A stretch of DNA of 53,406 nt from Mycobacterium sp. (GTDB taxonomy: Bacteria > Actinomycetota > Actinomycetes > Mycobacteriales > Mycobacteriaceae), in the NCBI RefSeq assembly GCF_025965855.1, contig NZ_JAOPWB010000149.1:1-53406 (forward strand), written 5' to 3'. Of the stretch, positions 9,147 through 17,886 are shown one piece after another. Position numbers and translations under genes: made by a program. Within the stretch, counting starts at the first letter, position 1, and each line of letters begins with the position of its first letter. Under the pieces are notes generated by a model. The model saw only the letters and a program-made list of their open reading frames with translations. It ran no database searches and was not told the origin of the DNA.

Positions 9147-9175
9147 AGCGTTCCCTCATCCCAAGCCGAAAAATA

Positions 9176-9186
9176 TAGACTGTCTA
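9176..9186. promoter_or_regulatory. Palindrome at methyltransferase promoter
   Basis: TAGAC-T-GTCTA is an 11-bp perfect palindrome. It touches the likely -10 box of the minus-strand methyltransferase gene (TATATT, 9172-9177). Position and symmetry fit a small operator. The binding protein is unknown. Confidence 0.4.
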
Positions 9187-9270
9187 GTTACTATCACAGT
9201 GCTGATTGGCGGGCCCGGCGGGACTCCACGGGCTCAACCCACTGACATTGCGGCGAGACTGATCCTTTGG

Positions 9271-9300
9271 CTATTATCTGCGTATGCATGCAGATAATAG
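9271..9300 (+). promoter_or_regulatory. KmtR-type operator over leaderless promoter
   Basis: A perfect inverted repeat with 11-bp arms, CTATTATCTGC (9271-9281) and GCAGATAATAG (9290-9300), separated by 8 bases. The left arm contains the -10 box TATTAT (9272-9277). The kmtR ATG at 9284 lies 6 nt after that box, inside the repeat. Bound repressor would therefore cover the -10 box, the transcription start and the start codon together. ArsR/SmtB proteins usually bind AT-rich inverted repeats like this one, so autoregulation is the natural reading. Confidence 0.8.
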
Positions 9301-9694
9301 CGGAGGCCGCCTGCCCGACGACCAAGCCAGCCTCGTGGTCGAGGTGTTCCGAATGCTGGCCGACGCCACCCGCGTGCAAGTGCTCTGGTCGCTGACGCAT
9401 CGCGAGATGTCGGTCAACGAACTCGCCGAACACGTGGGAAAGCCCGCGCCATCGGTCTCCCAGCACCTGGCGAAGCTGCGGATGGCGCGTCTGGTCCAGC
9501 CGCGCCGCGAGGGAACCACCATCTTCTACAGCCTGGAGAACGACCACGTTCGGCAGCTCGTCATCGATGCGGTCTGCAACGCAGAGCATGCCGGTCCGGG
9601 GGTTCCCCGCCATCACCGCGACGAGAGCGGACTGAAGGCGATCGCCGCGTCATCGTCAACACGGAGCGCTCGAACGAGTCGCGGCTCGGTGTGA
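9284..9694 (+). CDS. kmtR: Nickel/cobalt-sensing ArsR-family repressor KmtR
   Basis: A 136-residue ArsR/SmtB winged-helix repressor. The recognition region is at about 53-70 (KPAPSVSQHLAKLRMARL). The residues assigned to nickel/cobalt sensing in M. tuberculosis KmtR are all present at the same positions: His88, Glu101, His102, His110 and His111. KmtR represses metal-efflux genes and is released by Ni/Co. The start ATG 9284 is supported by a -10 TATTAT 6 nt upstream (leaderless) and by similarity of the N-terminus. A histidine-rich peptide gene follows after 37 bases and may be co-transcribed. Confidence 0.93.
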   Translation: MHADNSGGRLPDDQASLVVEVFRMLADATRVQVLWSLTHREMSVNELAEHVGKPAPSVSQHLAKLRMARLVQPRREGTTIFYSLENDHVRQLVIDAVCNAEHAGPGVPRHHRDESGLKAIAASSSTRSARTSRGSV

Positions 9695-9731
9695 ACGGCC
9701 CGAAACGACAACCACATTGGAAGGTGAAACC

Positions 9732-9935
9732 ATGACCGAACAGCACACCCACGACGCGCCGCATGCGCACGAACACCGCCACGCCGACGTCGCTCACTCA
9801 CATGCGCACACCACGCACGAGCACGACCACGTCACACACGAGCACGCCCATGCCCACGAAGACGGAACCGAGCACACTCATCAGCACGTGCACCAGTCCG
9901 ACCTCGAAGGCGTGCACGGCCACGCACACGAGTGA
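9732..9935 (+). CDS. Histidine-rich metal-binding peptide
   Basis: A 67-residue acidic peptide with 23 histidines (34%), mostly in alternating HxH patterns from residue 5 to residue 66. There is no cysteine, signal peptide or membrane segment. Such composition binds Ni, Co, Zn or Cu, as in Hpn-like storage proteins and CDF-exporter loops. ATG 9732 is preceded by GGAAGG at good spacing. The gene lies 37 bases downstream of kmtR on the same strand, so it is probably controlled by the same metal-responsive operator. A role as metal buffer or metallochaperone is inference. Confidence 0.8.
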   Translation: MTEQHTHDAPHAHEHRHADVAHSHAHTTHEHDHVTHEHAHAHEDGTEHTHQHVHQSDLEGVHGHAHE

Positions 9936-9965
9936 CGCCGCGCGTCCCGCCCTGATGGCGGAGAG

Positions 9966-11042
9966 CTAGGAGACGCTCGGGCAGTAATGCTTCGGGTTGT
10001 CGCGCTCGTCCAAAGGCGGCAGGTTGCGCGCCGGCGTCTGCACGAGCGGTGCGTCGGCCGGGATTCGCCCGGTCACACGATCCCAGCCGGCGCGCGCCCT
10101 CGGATGCCTGCGGTATCGCCTTGGCACGCAGGCAAAGACGAGGCGGACCACGTCGCCGACCCGCCGGTGCAGCCATTCGTCGCGGCGCGACCACCGGTAG
10201 CCCATCAGCTCGCGCACCGGCGGATCGTAGAGGCCGACGGTGAGCCACACGAAGAACGGGGCCAGCAGTTTGCGCTGCGCGGCCCATAGCGAGTCCGGAA
10301 GCCATTGAGCGAACGGCGGTTTGGGCAGCTCGGTCAGATCGAGGACCGCACGGGCGGCGTAATTGTTCTCTAACACGTTGCGGCACATGTGGTCCCAGTA
10401 GTCCTGGAAATCTTCCCAGGACGCCGGCACGGGCCGCATGCTCATGCCGTACATGCGATACCACTCGACATGTTCATCGAAGAGTTGTCGCCGCTGGGCT
10501 TCGGTCAGCCCCCCGCAAAACCGCTCTGCCACATGAATAGTGCCGACGAAGAAGGTGGCGTGCGCCCAGTAGAAGACATCCGGGTTCAACGCGTGGTAAC
10601 GGCGGCCCCGTTCGTCAACGCCCTTGATATCGGCGTGATAGTCGCGCACCTCGGAGCCGGTGCCCGGGGCGCGTTCGCCGTCGAAGACGACCCCACCAAT
10701 GGGGTATAGCGAGCGCAGCAGGCGCGGCCAACGCTCCCGAAAGAACGTCGAGTGGTCGATGACTGCCGCGCCAAGCTGCGGGTGCATGTTCTGCATGGAT
10801 CCCGCCCACGGGCCCTGCAACATGCCGCGCCAGTCCCCGAAGTAGCGCCAGGTCAAAGAATCGGGGCCGAGCGGGATCGGCGGCGCCGCATAACCCAGAG
10901 GCGACACCGGGCACCCGCCGGCCACACCCTGTGATTCCGCGGGCGCTGCGCCGCCGCTGTTCAGCGGGCGGGATGCAGACGTATGTTGGGTCACTATTGG
11001 ATTCCTGTAAGTATCGGCAGTTCTGACTACATGCGTTGTCAT
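9966..11042 (-). CDS. MpaB-like oxygenase-domain protein (DUF2236, Rv0826 type)
   Basis: A 358-residue protein of the DUF2236/ER-bound oxygenase MpaB/rubber oxygenase-like family. The family features RDYHADIKG, YWAHATFF with conserved histidine, and the W-Y-MYGMSMRP segment are visible in order. Characterised relatives (Lcp latex oxygenase) use a b-type haem, but the mycobacterial substrate is unknown. The ATG has no ribosome site. TAAGCT lies 5 nt upstream, so the mRNA may be leaderless. It is divergent from the TetR gene with a 19-base gap, so that regulator probably controls it. Confidence 0.82.
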   Translation of the reverse strand: MTTHVVRTADTYRNPIVTQHTSASRPLNSGGAAPAESQGVAGGCPVSPLGYAAPPIPLGPDSLTWRYFGDWRGMLQGPWAGSMQNMHPQLGAAVIDHSTFFRERWPRLLRSLYPIGGVVFDGERAPGTGSEVRDYHADIKGVDERGRRYHALNPDVFYWAHATFFVGTIHVAERFCGGLTEAQRRQLFDEHVEWYRMYGMSMRPVPASWEDFQDYWDHMCRNVLENNYAARAVLDLTELPKPPFAQWLPDSLWAAQRKLLAPFFVWLTVGLYDPPVRELMGYRWSRRDEWLHRRVGDVVRLVFACVPRRYRRHPRARAGWDRVTGRIPADAPLVQTPARNLPPLDERDNPKHYCPSVS

Positions 11043-11061
11043 TTTAGAGCTTAGGAGCGAT

Positions 11062-11676
11062 GTGCAGACGGGTCAACGACGGGGCCGTTGGACCGGCGTC
11101 CCCCTAGAGAGCCGCCTCGCCCTCCGCCGCGACAATCTCATCACCGCGGGCGTGCAGTTGCTCGGCAGCGACAGCGGTCCCGCACTGACCGTCCGTGCGG
11201 TGTGCCGGAAGGCCGCGCTCACGGAGCGCTACTTCTACGAAAGCTTCTCCGACCGCGACGAATTCGTGCGCGCCGTCTATGACGACGTCTGCACGCGGGC
11301 GATGAATACGCTTACCTCTGCGAAGACGCCGCGCGAGGCCGTCGAACAATTCGTCGAGCTCATGGTGGACGACCCCGTGCGGGGGCGGGTGCTGCTTCTG
11401 GCGCCCGCGGTGGAGCCGGTACTGACCCAGTCGGGCGCGGAGTGGATGCCCAACTTCATCGACCTGCTGCAGCGCAAGCTGTCGCGTATCGGCGATTCGG
11501 TATTGCAGAAGTTGATCGCCACAAGCCTGGTCGGCGGGCTGACGAGCCTGTTCACCGCCTACCTCAACGGCCAGCTCGGAGCCACCCGCAAGCAGTTCAT
11601 CGACTATTGCGTCAACATGCTGTTCAGCGCGGCGGCACCATATGTACCCTCCACCGAGCAGGGGAAATCCGAGTAG
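11062..11676 (+). CDS. TetR-family regulator (Rv0825c type)
   Basis: A 204-residue protein. A TetR-like N-terminal HTH lies at about residues 33-62 (LTVRAVCRKAALTERYFYE), followed by an all-helical ligand-binding domain. GTG 11062 is preceded by AGGAG (11053-11057). An overlapping ATG at 11060 is out of frame. The gene is divergent from the MpaB-like gene with only 19 bases between start codons, so both promoters overlap. Control of that neighbour is the simplest model. The ligand is unknown. Confidence 0.85.
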   Translation: MQTGQRRGRWTGVPLESRLALRRDNLITAGVQLLGSDSGPALTVRAVCRKAALTERYFYESFSDRDEFVRAVYDDVCTRAMNTLTSAKTPREAVEQFVELMVDDPVRGRVLLLAPAVEPVLTQSGAEWMPNFIDLLQRKLSRIGDSVLQKLIATSLVGGLTSLFTAYLNGQLGATRKQFIDYCVNMLFSAAAPYVPSTEQGKSE

Positions 11677-11776
11677 CGGTTTCGGCACGCGCCGCACTGG
11701 CTAGCTGTAACAGAGCCACGTTTTCCGCGGGCCCGTCCGACAACTAAGACTGTGACGTGCCGCGCGGACGAGGAAC

Positions 11777-11829
11777 TTGATGCTACCGGGGGACACAGAT
11801 ATATTGAGTGCAACCCGCAGACACAGATA
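11777..11829 (+). promoter_or_regulatory. desA1 promoter with direct repeats
   Basis: A TTGATG -35 (11777-11782) and TATATT -10 (11800-11805) are separated by 17 bases, a good SigA-type promoter. The 10-bp direct repeat GACACAGATA occurs at 11792-11801, overlapping the -10, and again at 11820-11829, downstream of the likely start. The repeats are 28 bases apart start to start and may be regulator sites. desA1 in mycobacteria is under the TetR-like MadR, but I cannot confirm these are MadR sites. Confidence 0.6.
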
Positions 11830-11842
11830 ACTGGAGGGGCCA

Positions 11843-12865
11843 ATGTCAGCGGAGCTGACCGATGTACAGCTGTTGCGCGAACTCGAACCGTTCGTGGAGA
11901 AATACCTCAACCGGCACGAGAGCGTGCACAAGGACTGGAACCCGCACGACTACATCCCGTGGTCGGACGGCAAGAACTTTTACGCGCTCGGCGGTCAGGA
12001 TTGGGACCCCGAGCAGAGCAATCTCTCCGACCTGGCCCAGGTCGCGATGGTGCAGAACCTGATGACGGAAGACAATCTGCCCTCGTATCACCGCGAGATC
12101 GCGATGAACTTCAGCTTGGACGGCCCCTGGGGCCAGTGGGTCAACCGGTGGACCGCCGAAGAGAACCGGCACGGGATCGCGCTGCGCGACTACCTGGTGG
12201 TGACGCGCGCGGTCGACCCGTTCGAATTGGAGAAGCTGCGCATCGAGGTGGTCAACCGGGGCTTCAGCCCGGGCCAGAATCACCAGGTTCGAGACGACCT
12301 GTTCGCCGAAAGCCTGTTCGATTCCGTCATCTATGTCACCTTCCAGGAGCTGGCGACGCGGATTTCGCACCGCAATACCGGTAGGGCCTGCAACGATGCG
12401 ATCGCCGATCAGTTGTTGGCCAAGATTTCGGCCGACGAGAACCTGCACATGATCTTCTACCGCGACGTCAGCGAGGCCGGGTTCGAGATCGATCCCAACC
12501 GGGCGACGAAGTCGCTGCACAAGATCCTGCGCAACTTCCAGATGCCCGGCTTTCAGGTACCCGAATTCCGGCGCAAAGCCGTCTTGATCGCCGTTGGAGG
12601 CGTATACGACCCCCGCATCCACCTCGACGAGGTGGTCATGCCGGTGCTGAAGAAATGGCGCTTTTTCGAGCGTGAGGACATCACCGGTGAGGCAGCCGAG
12701 CTGCGTGACGACCTTGCCCTGCTCATCAAGGAGCTCGAGGCGGCCTGCGACAAGTTCGAGGTGTCCAAGCGGCGCCAGCTCGAGCGGGAGGCCCGCACGG
12801 GCAAGAGGACTACGGCGTTCGAGCTGCATCAAACCGCGGGCAAGCTAGTGATGAGCCGTCGTTAG
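11843..12865 (+). CDS. desA1: Acyl-[ACP] desaturase DesA1
   Basis: A 340-residue soluble di-iron acyl-ACP desaturase, matching the usual DesA1 length. The di-iron ligands are visible as E76, E107xxH110 (EENRH), E169 and E199xxH202 (DENLH). DesA1 introduces double bonds in meromycolate precursors in mycolic acid synthesis and is essential in mycobacteria. GGAGG stands 7 nt before the ATG. The dihydrouridine synthase gene follows after 8 bases and is probably co-transcribed. Confidence 0.95.
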   Translation: MSAELTDVQLLRELEPFVEKYLNRHESVHKDWNPHDYIPWSDGKNFYALGGQDWDPEQSNLSDLAQVAMVQNLMTEDNLPSYHREIAMNFSLDGPWGQWVNRWTAEENRHGIALRDYLVVTRAVDPFELEKLRIEVVNRGFSPGQNHQVRDDLFAESLFDSVIYVTFQELATRISHRNTGRACNDAIADQLLAKISADENLHMIFYRDVSEAGFEIDPNRATKSLHKILRNFQMPGFQVPEFRRKAVLIAVGGVYDPRIHLDEVVMPVLKKWRFFEREDITGEAAELRDDLALLIKELEAACDKFEVSKRRQLEREARTGKRTTAFELHQTAGKLVMSRR

Positions 12866-12873
12866 TCCGAACG

Positions 12874-14007
12874 TTGCGCATCGGTCCGATCACGCTCGCC
12901 AGCCCGGTGGTGCTGGCCCCGATGGCGGGCGTGACCAACGTCGCGTTCCGGACGCTGTGTCGTGAACTAGAACTGTCGAAGGTCGGCACGGTCAGCGGGC
13001 TCTACGTCTGTGAAATGGTCACCGCGCGCGCTCTCGTCGAGCGGCATCCGGTCACCATGCACATGACGACGTTCGCCTCCGACGAGTCGCCCCGCTCGCT
13101 GCAGCTTTACACCGTCGACCCGGCGACCACCTACGCGGCCGCCAGGATGATCGCGGACGAAGACCTGGCCGACCACATCGACATGAATTTCGGTTGCCCG
13201 GTGCCCAAGGTCACCAAGCGCGGCGGCGGGGCGGCGCTGCCGTTCAAGCGGCGGCTGTTCGGCCAGATTGTCGCCGCGGCCGTGCGGGCGACCGAAGGCA
13301 CCCCGATACCGGTGACCGTCAAGTTCCGCATCGGCATCGACGACGAGCACCACACCCACATCGACGCCGGCCGCATCGCCGAAGCAGAGGGCGCCGCCGC
13401 GGTCGCCCTGCATGCCCGCACGGCGGCGCAGCGCTATTCCGGCAACGCCGACTGGGAGCAGATCGCGCAGCTCAAGCAGCAGGTGCGGACGATCCCGGTG
13501 CTCGGAAACGGCGACATCTACGACGCCAGCGACGCGTTGGCGATGATGGCCAGCACCGGGTGCGACGGCGTCGTCATCGGCCGCGGCTGCCTGGGCCGGC
13601 CTTGGCTCTTCGCCGAGTTATCGGCCGCGTTCACGGGTAGCCCGGCCCCCGCGCCGCCCACGCTGGGCGAGGTCGCCGACATGGTGCGCCGGCACGGCCG
13701 GCTGCTGGCGGCGCATTTCGGCGAAGACAAGGGCATGCGCGATATCCGCAAGCACGTCGCCTGGTACCTGCATGGCTTCCCCGCCGGATCCGACTTGCGG
13801 CGAGCGCTGGCGATGGTCACGACGCTGGATGAGCTCGACTCGCTGCTCGACCGGTTGGACGGTGCCGTCCCGTTTCCGGACGCGGCGACCGGCCCCCGTG
13901 GGCGGCAGGGTTCACCGGCCCGCGTGGCCCTTCCCGAAGGCTGGCTGACCGACCCGGACGACTGCACGGTGCCGGCGGGGGCGGAAGTGATGCACTCGGG
14001 CGGTTGA
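12874..14007 (+). CDS. dus: tRNA-dihydrouridine synthase
   Basis: A 377-residue Dus-family flavoprotein that reduces uridines in tRNA D-loops. The FMN-binding TIM barrel opens with LAPMAGVTNVAFR (about 14-26). The catalytic cysteine is Cys108 in NFGCPVPKVT, and phosphate-binding GNGDI and GRGCLGRPWLF follow. The only nearby in-frame start is TTG 12874, which gives the standard family N-terminus and lies 8 bases after the desA1 stop. The long C-terminal extension after about residue 320 is usual in mycobacterial homologues. Confidence 0.93.
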   Translation: MRIGPITLASPVVLAPMAGVTNVAFRTLCRELELSKVGTVSGLYVCEMVTARALVERHPVTMHMTTFASDESPRSLQLYTVDPATTYAAARMIADEDLADHIDMNFGCPVPKVTKRGGGAALPFKRRLFGQIVAAAVRATEGTPIPVTVKFRIGIDDEHHTHIDAGRIAEAEGAAAVALHARTAAQRYSGNADWEQIAQLKQQVRTIPVLGNGDIYDASDALAMMASTGCDGVVIGRGCLGRPWLFAELSAAFTGSPAPAPPTLGEVADMVRRHGRLLAAHFGEDKGMRDIRKHVAWYLHGFPAGSDLRRALAMVTTLDELDSLLDRLDGAVPFPDAATGPRGRQGSPARVALPEGWLTDPDDCTVPAGAEVMHSGG

Positions 14008-14223
14008 GCGTTAACACGGGCGAAATCGCGTCCGCGGCGATAACTCAGTACGATGTGGACCTTGCTGCATTGCGCTTCGGTGGGGGTCGTTTGCGTGCCG
14101 CCGCAGGAGCGCGAGAACACCGTGCGACCCACGGGTGGCGCGGCTCGCGGCGCTGATCAACCGCAGCGCCGCACAGGCATTGTGCCCCTGCCGTCGCATC
14201 AGAGTTTCGGAGGCCGATAGGAC

Positions 14224-16338
14224 ATGAGTGATGGCGGCACTGACGCCACCCGTGGCCATCGGCGCACCCCGCAGCCAACGCTGGGCGCCGCCCCGTGGGA
14301 GCGGTTCGCGCAACCGCCGCCCGATCACAGCGTTCACCGGTGGCAGGCCGAGCCGGCCCCAGACGAGCCCGTCCAGTCGGCCGCCGTCGAGACCGAAAGC
14401 GCCGGGTGTCACACCGACGGCGGGCTCACCGTCGCCGATCTGATCGCCAAAGTTGGGGCCCCCAGCACCGCCCGGGCCAGTCACCATCGCGTCGCCCCCG
14501 ATGCCGAAATTCCCGAGATCGGGGCCGACCTGCCCGTCGACCTGCAGGAAACGCAGGTGATCGACATCCCTGCCTATTCGCTCGACCCCCCCTCGGAGCT
14601 TCCCGACCTCGATGCCGCCAACTACCCGGATTACGACGAGTTCGAACCCGACGGGACCGAACCGGCGAGCGAACCACCTCCGCGCCGGCCCAAGCGGTTC
14701 CGCCGGACTTCGGCCGCCTCTGCCCCCGGGCCGGCTCCTGAGAACCGCGAGCCGAAACCCAAATCCCGGCGGCGGCCGATACTGCTGGCCGCGCGTTCGA
14801 TGGCGGCATTCTCCGCCGTGCTGGCGCTGATCCTGACCGGTGGCGCCTGGCAATGGAGCGTATCGAAGAACAACCGCCTGAACTTCATCAGTGCGCTCGA
14901 CCCGCACTCCAGCGACATCCGCGATCCGAACGGGCAGTACGGCGACGAGGACTTCTTGATCGTCGGCCTCGACTCGCGTGCCGGGGAGAACGCCAACATG
15001 GGCGCCGGGAACACCGATGACGCCGATGGCGCGCGGTCGGACACCGTGATGCTGGTCAACATCCCGGCGAACCGCAAACGCGTGGTCGCGGTGTCGTTTC
15101 CCCGCGATCTGGCGATCACTCCGATGCAATGCGAGGCCTGGAACCCAAGCACCGGCAAGTACGGACCCCTCTACGACGAGAAGACCAAGACCTGGGGTTC
15201 CAAGATGATCTACACGGAGACCAAGCTCAACTCCGCTTACGCTTTCGGCGGCCCGAAATGTCTGGTCAAGGAAATCCAGAAGCTGTCCGGTTTGAGCATC
15301 AACCGGTTCATCGCTGTCGATTTCGCCGGATTCGCGAAAATGGTCGACGCGCTTGGCGGCGTCGAGGTGTGCAGCAGCACACCTCTGCACGACTACGAAC
15401 TGGGCACGGTCCTGGACCACGCGGGACGCCAAGTCCTCGATGGCTCAACCGCGTTGAACTACGTGCGGGCCCGCCAGGTGACGACCGAGACCAACGGTGA
15501 CTACGGCCGCATTAAACGCCAACAGTTGTTCTTGTCATCGCTGTTGCGATCGCTGATCTCCGAGGACACGTTGCTCGACCTCAACAAGCTCAACAACGTC
15601 GTCAACATGTTCATCAGCCTCGCCTCCGTCGACAACGTCAAGACCAAAGACCTGGTCCAGCTCGGTCAGTCGCTGCAGGGGATGGCGGCCGGACACATGA
15701 CGTTTGTCACCGTGCCGACCGGCGTCACGGACCAGAACGGCGACGAGCCCCCGCGAATGGCCGATATGCGGGCGCTTTTCGACGCCATCATCAACGATGA
15801 TCCGCTGCCCGAGGAAAACGACCAGAACGCCCAGAGTTTGGGCACAGCGCCAACTTCGGGAGCGAGCAAGGCGCCCACCACCAAGAAGGCTCCGCCCCCC
15901 GCCGCGACCCCTGACGCACAGCACCAGCAGGTGACGACGGGCTCGCCGCAAGATGTCACGGTCCGGGTGTCGAACGCGACCGCGCAGAGCGGGCTGGCGG
16001 CCACCGCGACCAGCCAGCTCAAGCGGAACGGCTTCAACGTGATGTCGCCGGATGACTATCCCAGTTCGGTGAACACGACGACGGTGATGTTCTCGCCCGG
16101 CAACGAGCAGGCCGCCGCCACGGTGGCGTCGTCGTTCACCAACGCGAAGGTCCAGCGGGTCTCGGGCTATGGGCAAGTCATCCAGGTGGTGCTGGGGCCG
16201 GACTTCAACTCGGTCGCCACCCCCGCGCCCACCGGCTCATCGATCAGCATGCAGATAGAGCGCGGGTCGGGCAACACTCCGACGAAGCTGCCCGACGACC
16301 TGACGGTCACCAACGCCGCCGACACCACCTGCGAGTAA
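14224..16338 (+). CDS. LytR-CpsA-Psr (LCP) family protein
   Basis: A 704-residue protein (Rv0822c type). A long acidic/proline-rich cytoplasmic N-terminus (1 to about 182) precedes one membrane helix (about 184-206). The extracellular LCP domain follows (about 240-490), with DFLIVGLDSR, RSDTVML and VVAVSFPRDL, whose arginines and aspartates bind the polyprenyl pyrophosphate. A T/A/P-rich linker and a LytR_C domain (about 577-660) complete it. LCP proteins attach arabinogalactan to peptidoglycan in mycobacteria. The ATG has GGAGG upstream. A 216-base leader separates it from dus. Confidence 0.92.
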   Translation: MSDGGTDATRGHRRTPQPTLGAAPWERFAQPPPDHSVHRWQAEPAPDEPVQSAAVETESAGCHTDGGLTVADLIAKVGAPSTARASHHRVAPDAEIPEIGADLPVDLQETQVIDIPAYSLDPPSELPDLDAANYPDYDEFEPDGTEPASEPPPRRPKRFRRTSAASAPGPAPENREPKPKSRRRPILLAARSMAAFSAVLALILTGGAWQWSVSKNNRLNFISALDPHSSDIRDPNGQYGDEDFLIVGLDSRAGENANMGAGNTDDADGARSDTVMLVNIPANRKRVVAVSFPRDLAITPMQCEAWNPSTGKYGPLYDEKTKTWGSKMIYTETKLNSAYAFGGPKCLVKEIQKLSGLSINRFIAVDFAGFAKMVDALGGVEVCSSTPLHDYELGTVLDHAGRQVLDGSTALNYVRARQVTTETNGDYGRIKRQQLFLSSLLRSLISEDTLLDLNKLNNVVNMFISLASVDNVKTKDLVQLGQSLQGMAAGHMTFVTVPTGVTDQNGDEPPRMADMRALFDAIINDDPLPEENDQNAQSLGTAPTSGASKAPTTKKAPPPAATPDAQHQQVTTGSPQDVTVRVSNATAQSGLAATATSQLKRNGFNVMSPDDYPSSVNTTTVMFSPGNEQAAATVASSFTNAKVQRVSGYGQVIQVVLGPDFNSVATPAPTGSSISMQIERGSGNTPTKLPDDLTVTNAADTTCE

Positions 16339-16395
16339 AGATCTTTGGCGGCACAGCATCGCGCTTTTCGCCGCCGAGAACGTAGGCTTGGCAGC

Positions 16396-17082
16396 ATGCG
16401 GACCGCGTACCACGAGCAGCTCACTGAGTTATCCGAGCGGCTCGGCGAGATGTGCGGGCTGGCGGGAATCGCCATGGAGCGGGCCACCCAAGCCTTGCTG
16501 CAGGCGGATCTGGTGCTGGCCGAGCAGGTGATCTCCGACCACGAAAAGATCGCGACGCTGAGCGCCCACGCGGAGGAGAGCGCGTTCGTGTTGCTGGCAT
16601 TGCAGGCACCAGTCGCCGGCGACCTCAGATCGATCGTCAGCGCAATCCAGATGGTGGCGGATATCGACCGGATGGGGGCGCTGGCCCTGCACGTGGCAAA
16701 GATCGCCCGCCGGCGCCATCCCCAGCACGCGCTGCCCGAAGAGGTCAATGGGTATTTCGCCGAAATGGGCAGGGTCGCAGTCGAATTGGGTAACAACGCG
16801 CAAGAGGTGGTGTTGTCCCGCGACCCGGAGAAGGCCGCCCGGATCCGCGAGGAAGACGACGCCATGGACGATCTGCACCGGCATCTGTTCTCGGTGCTGA
16901 TGGACCGGGAGTGGAAGCACGGCGTGGCGGCAGCCGTCGACGTGACGCTGCTGGGCCGCTTCTATGAGCGCTTCGCCGACCACGCTGTGGAAGTGGCGAG
17001 GCGCGTCATTTTCCAGGCCACCGGGAGCCTTCCCGACGAAGACACGAAACACACCCGGCCGCCTCGGCCAGAACCGGCCTGA
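16396..17082 (+). CDS. phoY2: Phosphate regulator PhoU-like protein PhoY2
   Basis: A 228-residue all-helical PhoU protein with two three-helix repeats. Each has the metal-binding E/D-xxxD motif, seen at [11 protein letters not shown] and [16 protein letters not shown]. PhoU proteins signal phosphate sufficiency from the Pst transporter to the SenX3-RegX3 pair. M. tuberculosis PhoY2 also affects persister formation. ATG 16396 is chosen because it gives the family start MRTxYH. The open frame extends upstream without support. It converges on pstB with 15 bases between stops. Confidence 0.93.
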   Translation: MRTAYHEQLTELSERLGEMCGLAGIAMERATQALLQADLVLAEQVISDHEKIATLSAHAEESAFVLLALQAPVAGDLRSIVSAIQMVADIDRMGALALHVAKIARRRHPQHALPEEVNGYFAEMGRVAVELGNNAQEVVLSRDPEKAARIREEDDAMDDLHRHLFSVLMDREWKHGVAAAVDVTLLGRFYERFADHAVEVARRVIFQATGSLPDEDTKHTRPPRPEPA

Positions 17083-17097
17083 CTCGCCGGTCGAGCG

Positions 17098-17874
17098 TTA
17101 GCCGAAGCGGCCGGAGATGTAGTCCTCGGTCGCCTTCTGGGTCGGGTTGGAGAAGATCTTCTCGGTGTCGTCGATCTCGACCAGCCGGCCGGGTTTGCCC
17201 ACGGCTTCCAGGTTGAAGAACGCCGTCAGATCGCTCACCCGGGCGGCCTGCTGCATGTTGTGGGTGACGATGACGATGGTGTAGTCCTGCTTCAACTCGC
17301 TGATCAGCTCCTCGATGGCCATCGTCGAGATCGGGTCCAGCGCGGAGCACGGCTCGTCCATCAGCAACACGTCGGGTTGCACTGCGATGGCGCGCGCAAT
17401 GCACAGGCGCTGCTGCTGACCGCCGGACAACCCGCCGCCAGGCTTGTCCAACCGATCCTTGACCTCGTCCCACAGGTTCGCGCCGCGCAGCGAGTATTCC
17501 GCAGTCTCGTCGAGCAGCTTGCGATTGCGCACCCCTCCCAGCTTCAATCCGGCGACCACGTTGTCACGAATTGACATGGCGGGGAACGGGTTCGGCCGCT
17601 GAAACACCATCCCGATCGCCCGACGCACTCCGACCGGGTCGATACCGGGGCCGTAGATGTCTTGGTCGTCGAGCAGCACGCTGCCCTCGACCCGGGCGCC
17701 CGGGATCACCTCGTGCATGCGGTTGAGCGTGCGCAGCACGGTCGTCTTGCCGCACCCCGACGGACCGATGAACGCTGTGACGCTGCGGGGCAGAACCGAC
17801 AGCGTCACATCCGCCACCGCCTTGAACGACCCGTAGTAGATGTTGACGGCTTTGAGGTCCAACCGCTTGGCCAC
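17098..17874 (-). CDS. pstB: Phosphate ABC transporter ATPase PstB/PhoT
   Basis: A 258-residue ABC ATPase. Walker A is GPSGCGKT at 37-44, the Q-loop is in VFQRPNPFP, the signature is LSGGQQQR, and Walker B is [12 protein letters not shown] with the following H-loop THNMQQ. The NPFPAMSI segment is typical of PstB. It energises phosphate import through PstC/PstA. It corresponds to phoT (Rv0820) by position. It is the last gene of the four-gene pst operon, 12 bases after pstA. Confidence 0.95.
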   Translation of the reverse strand: MAKRLDLKAVNIYYGSFKAVADVTLSVLPRSVTAFIGPSGCGKTTVLRTLNRMHEVIPGARVEGSVLLDDQDIYGPGIDPVGVRRAIGMVFQRPNPFPAMSIRDNVVAGLKLGGVRNRKLLDETAEYSLRGANLWDEVKDRLDKPGGGLSGGQQQRLCIARAIAVQPDVLLMDEPCSALDPISTMAIEELISELKQDYTIVIVTHNMQQAARVSDLTAFFNLEAVGKPGRLVEIDDTEKIFSNPTQKATEDYISGRFG

Positions 17875-17886
17875 TGGTGCTCCTGC

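Noticed and set aside
14011..15432. Minus-strand 473-codon frame opposite the LCP gene
   Set aside because: Antisense shadow: no domain, no ribosome site, and the LCP protein on the plus strand is certain.
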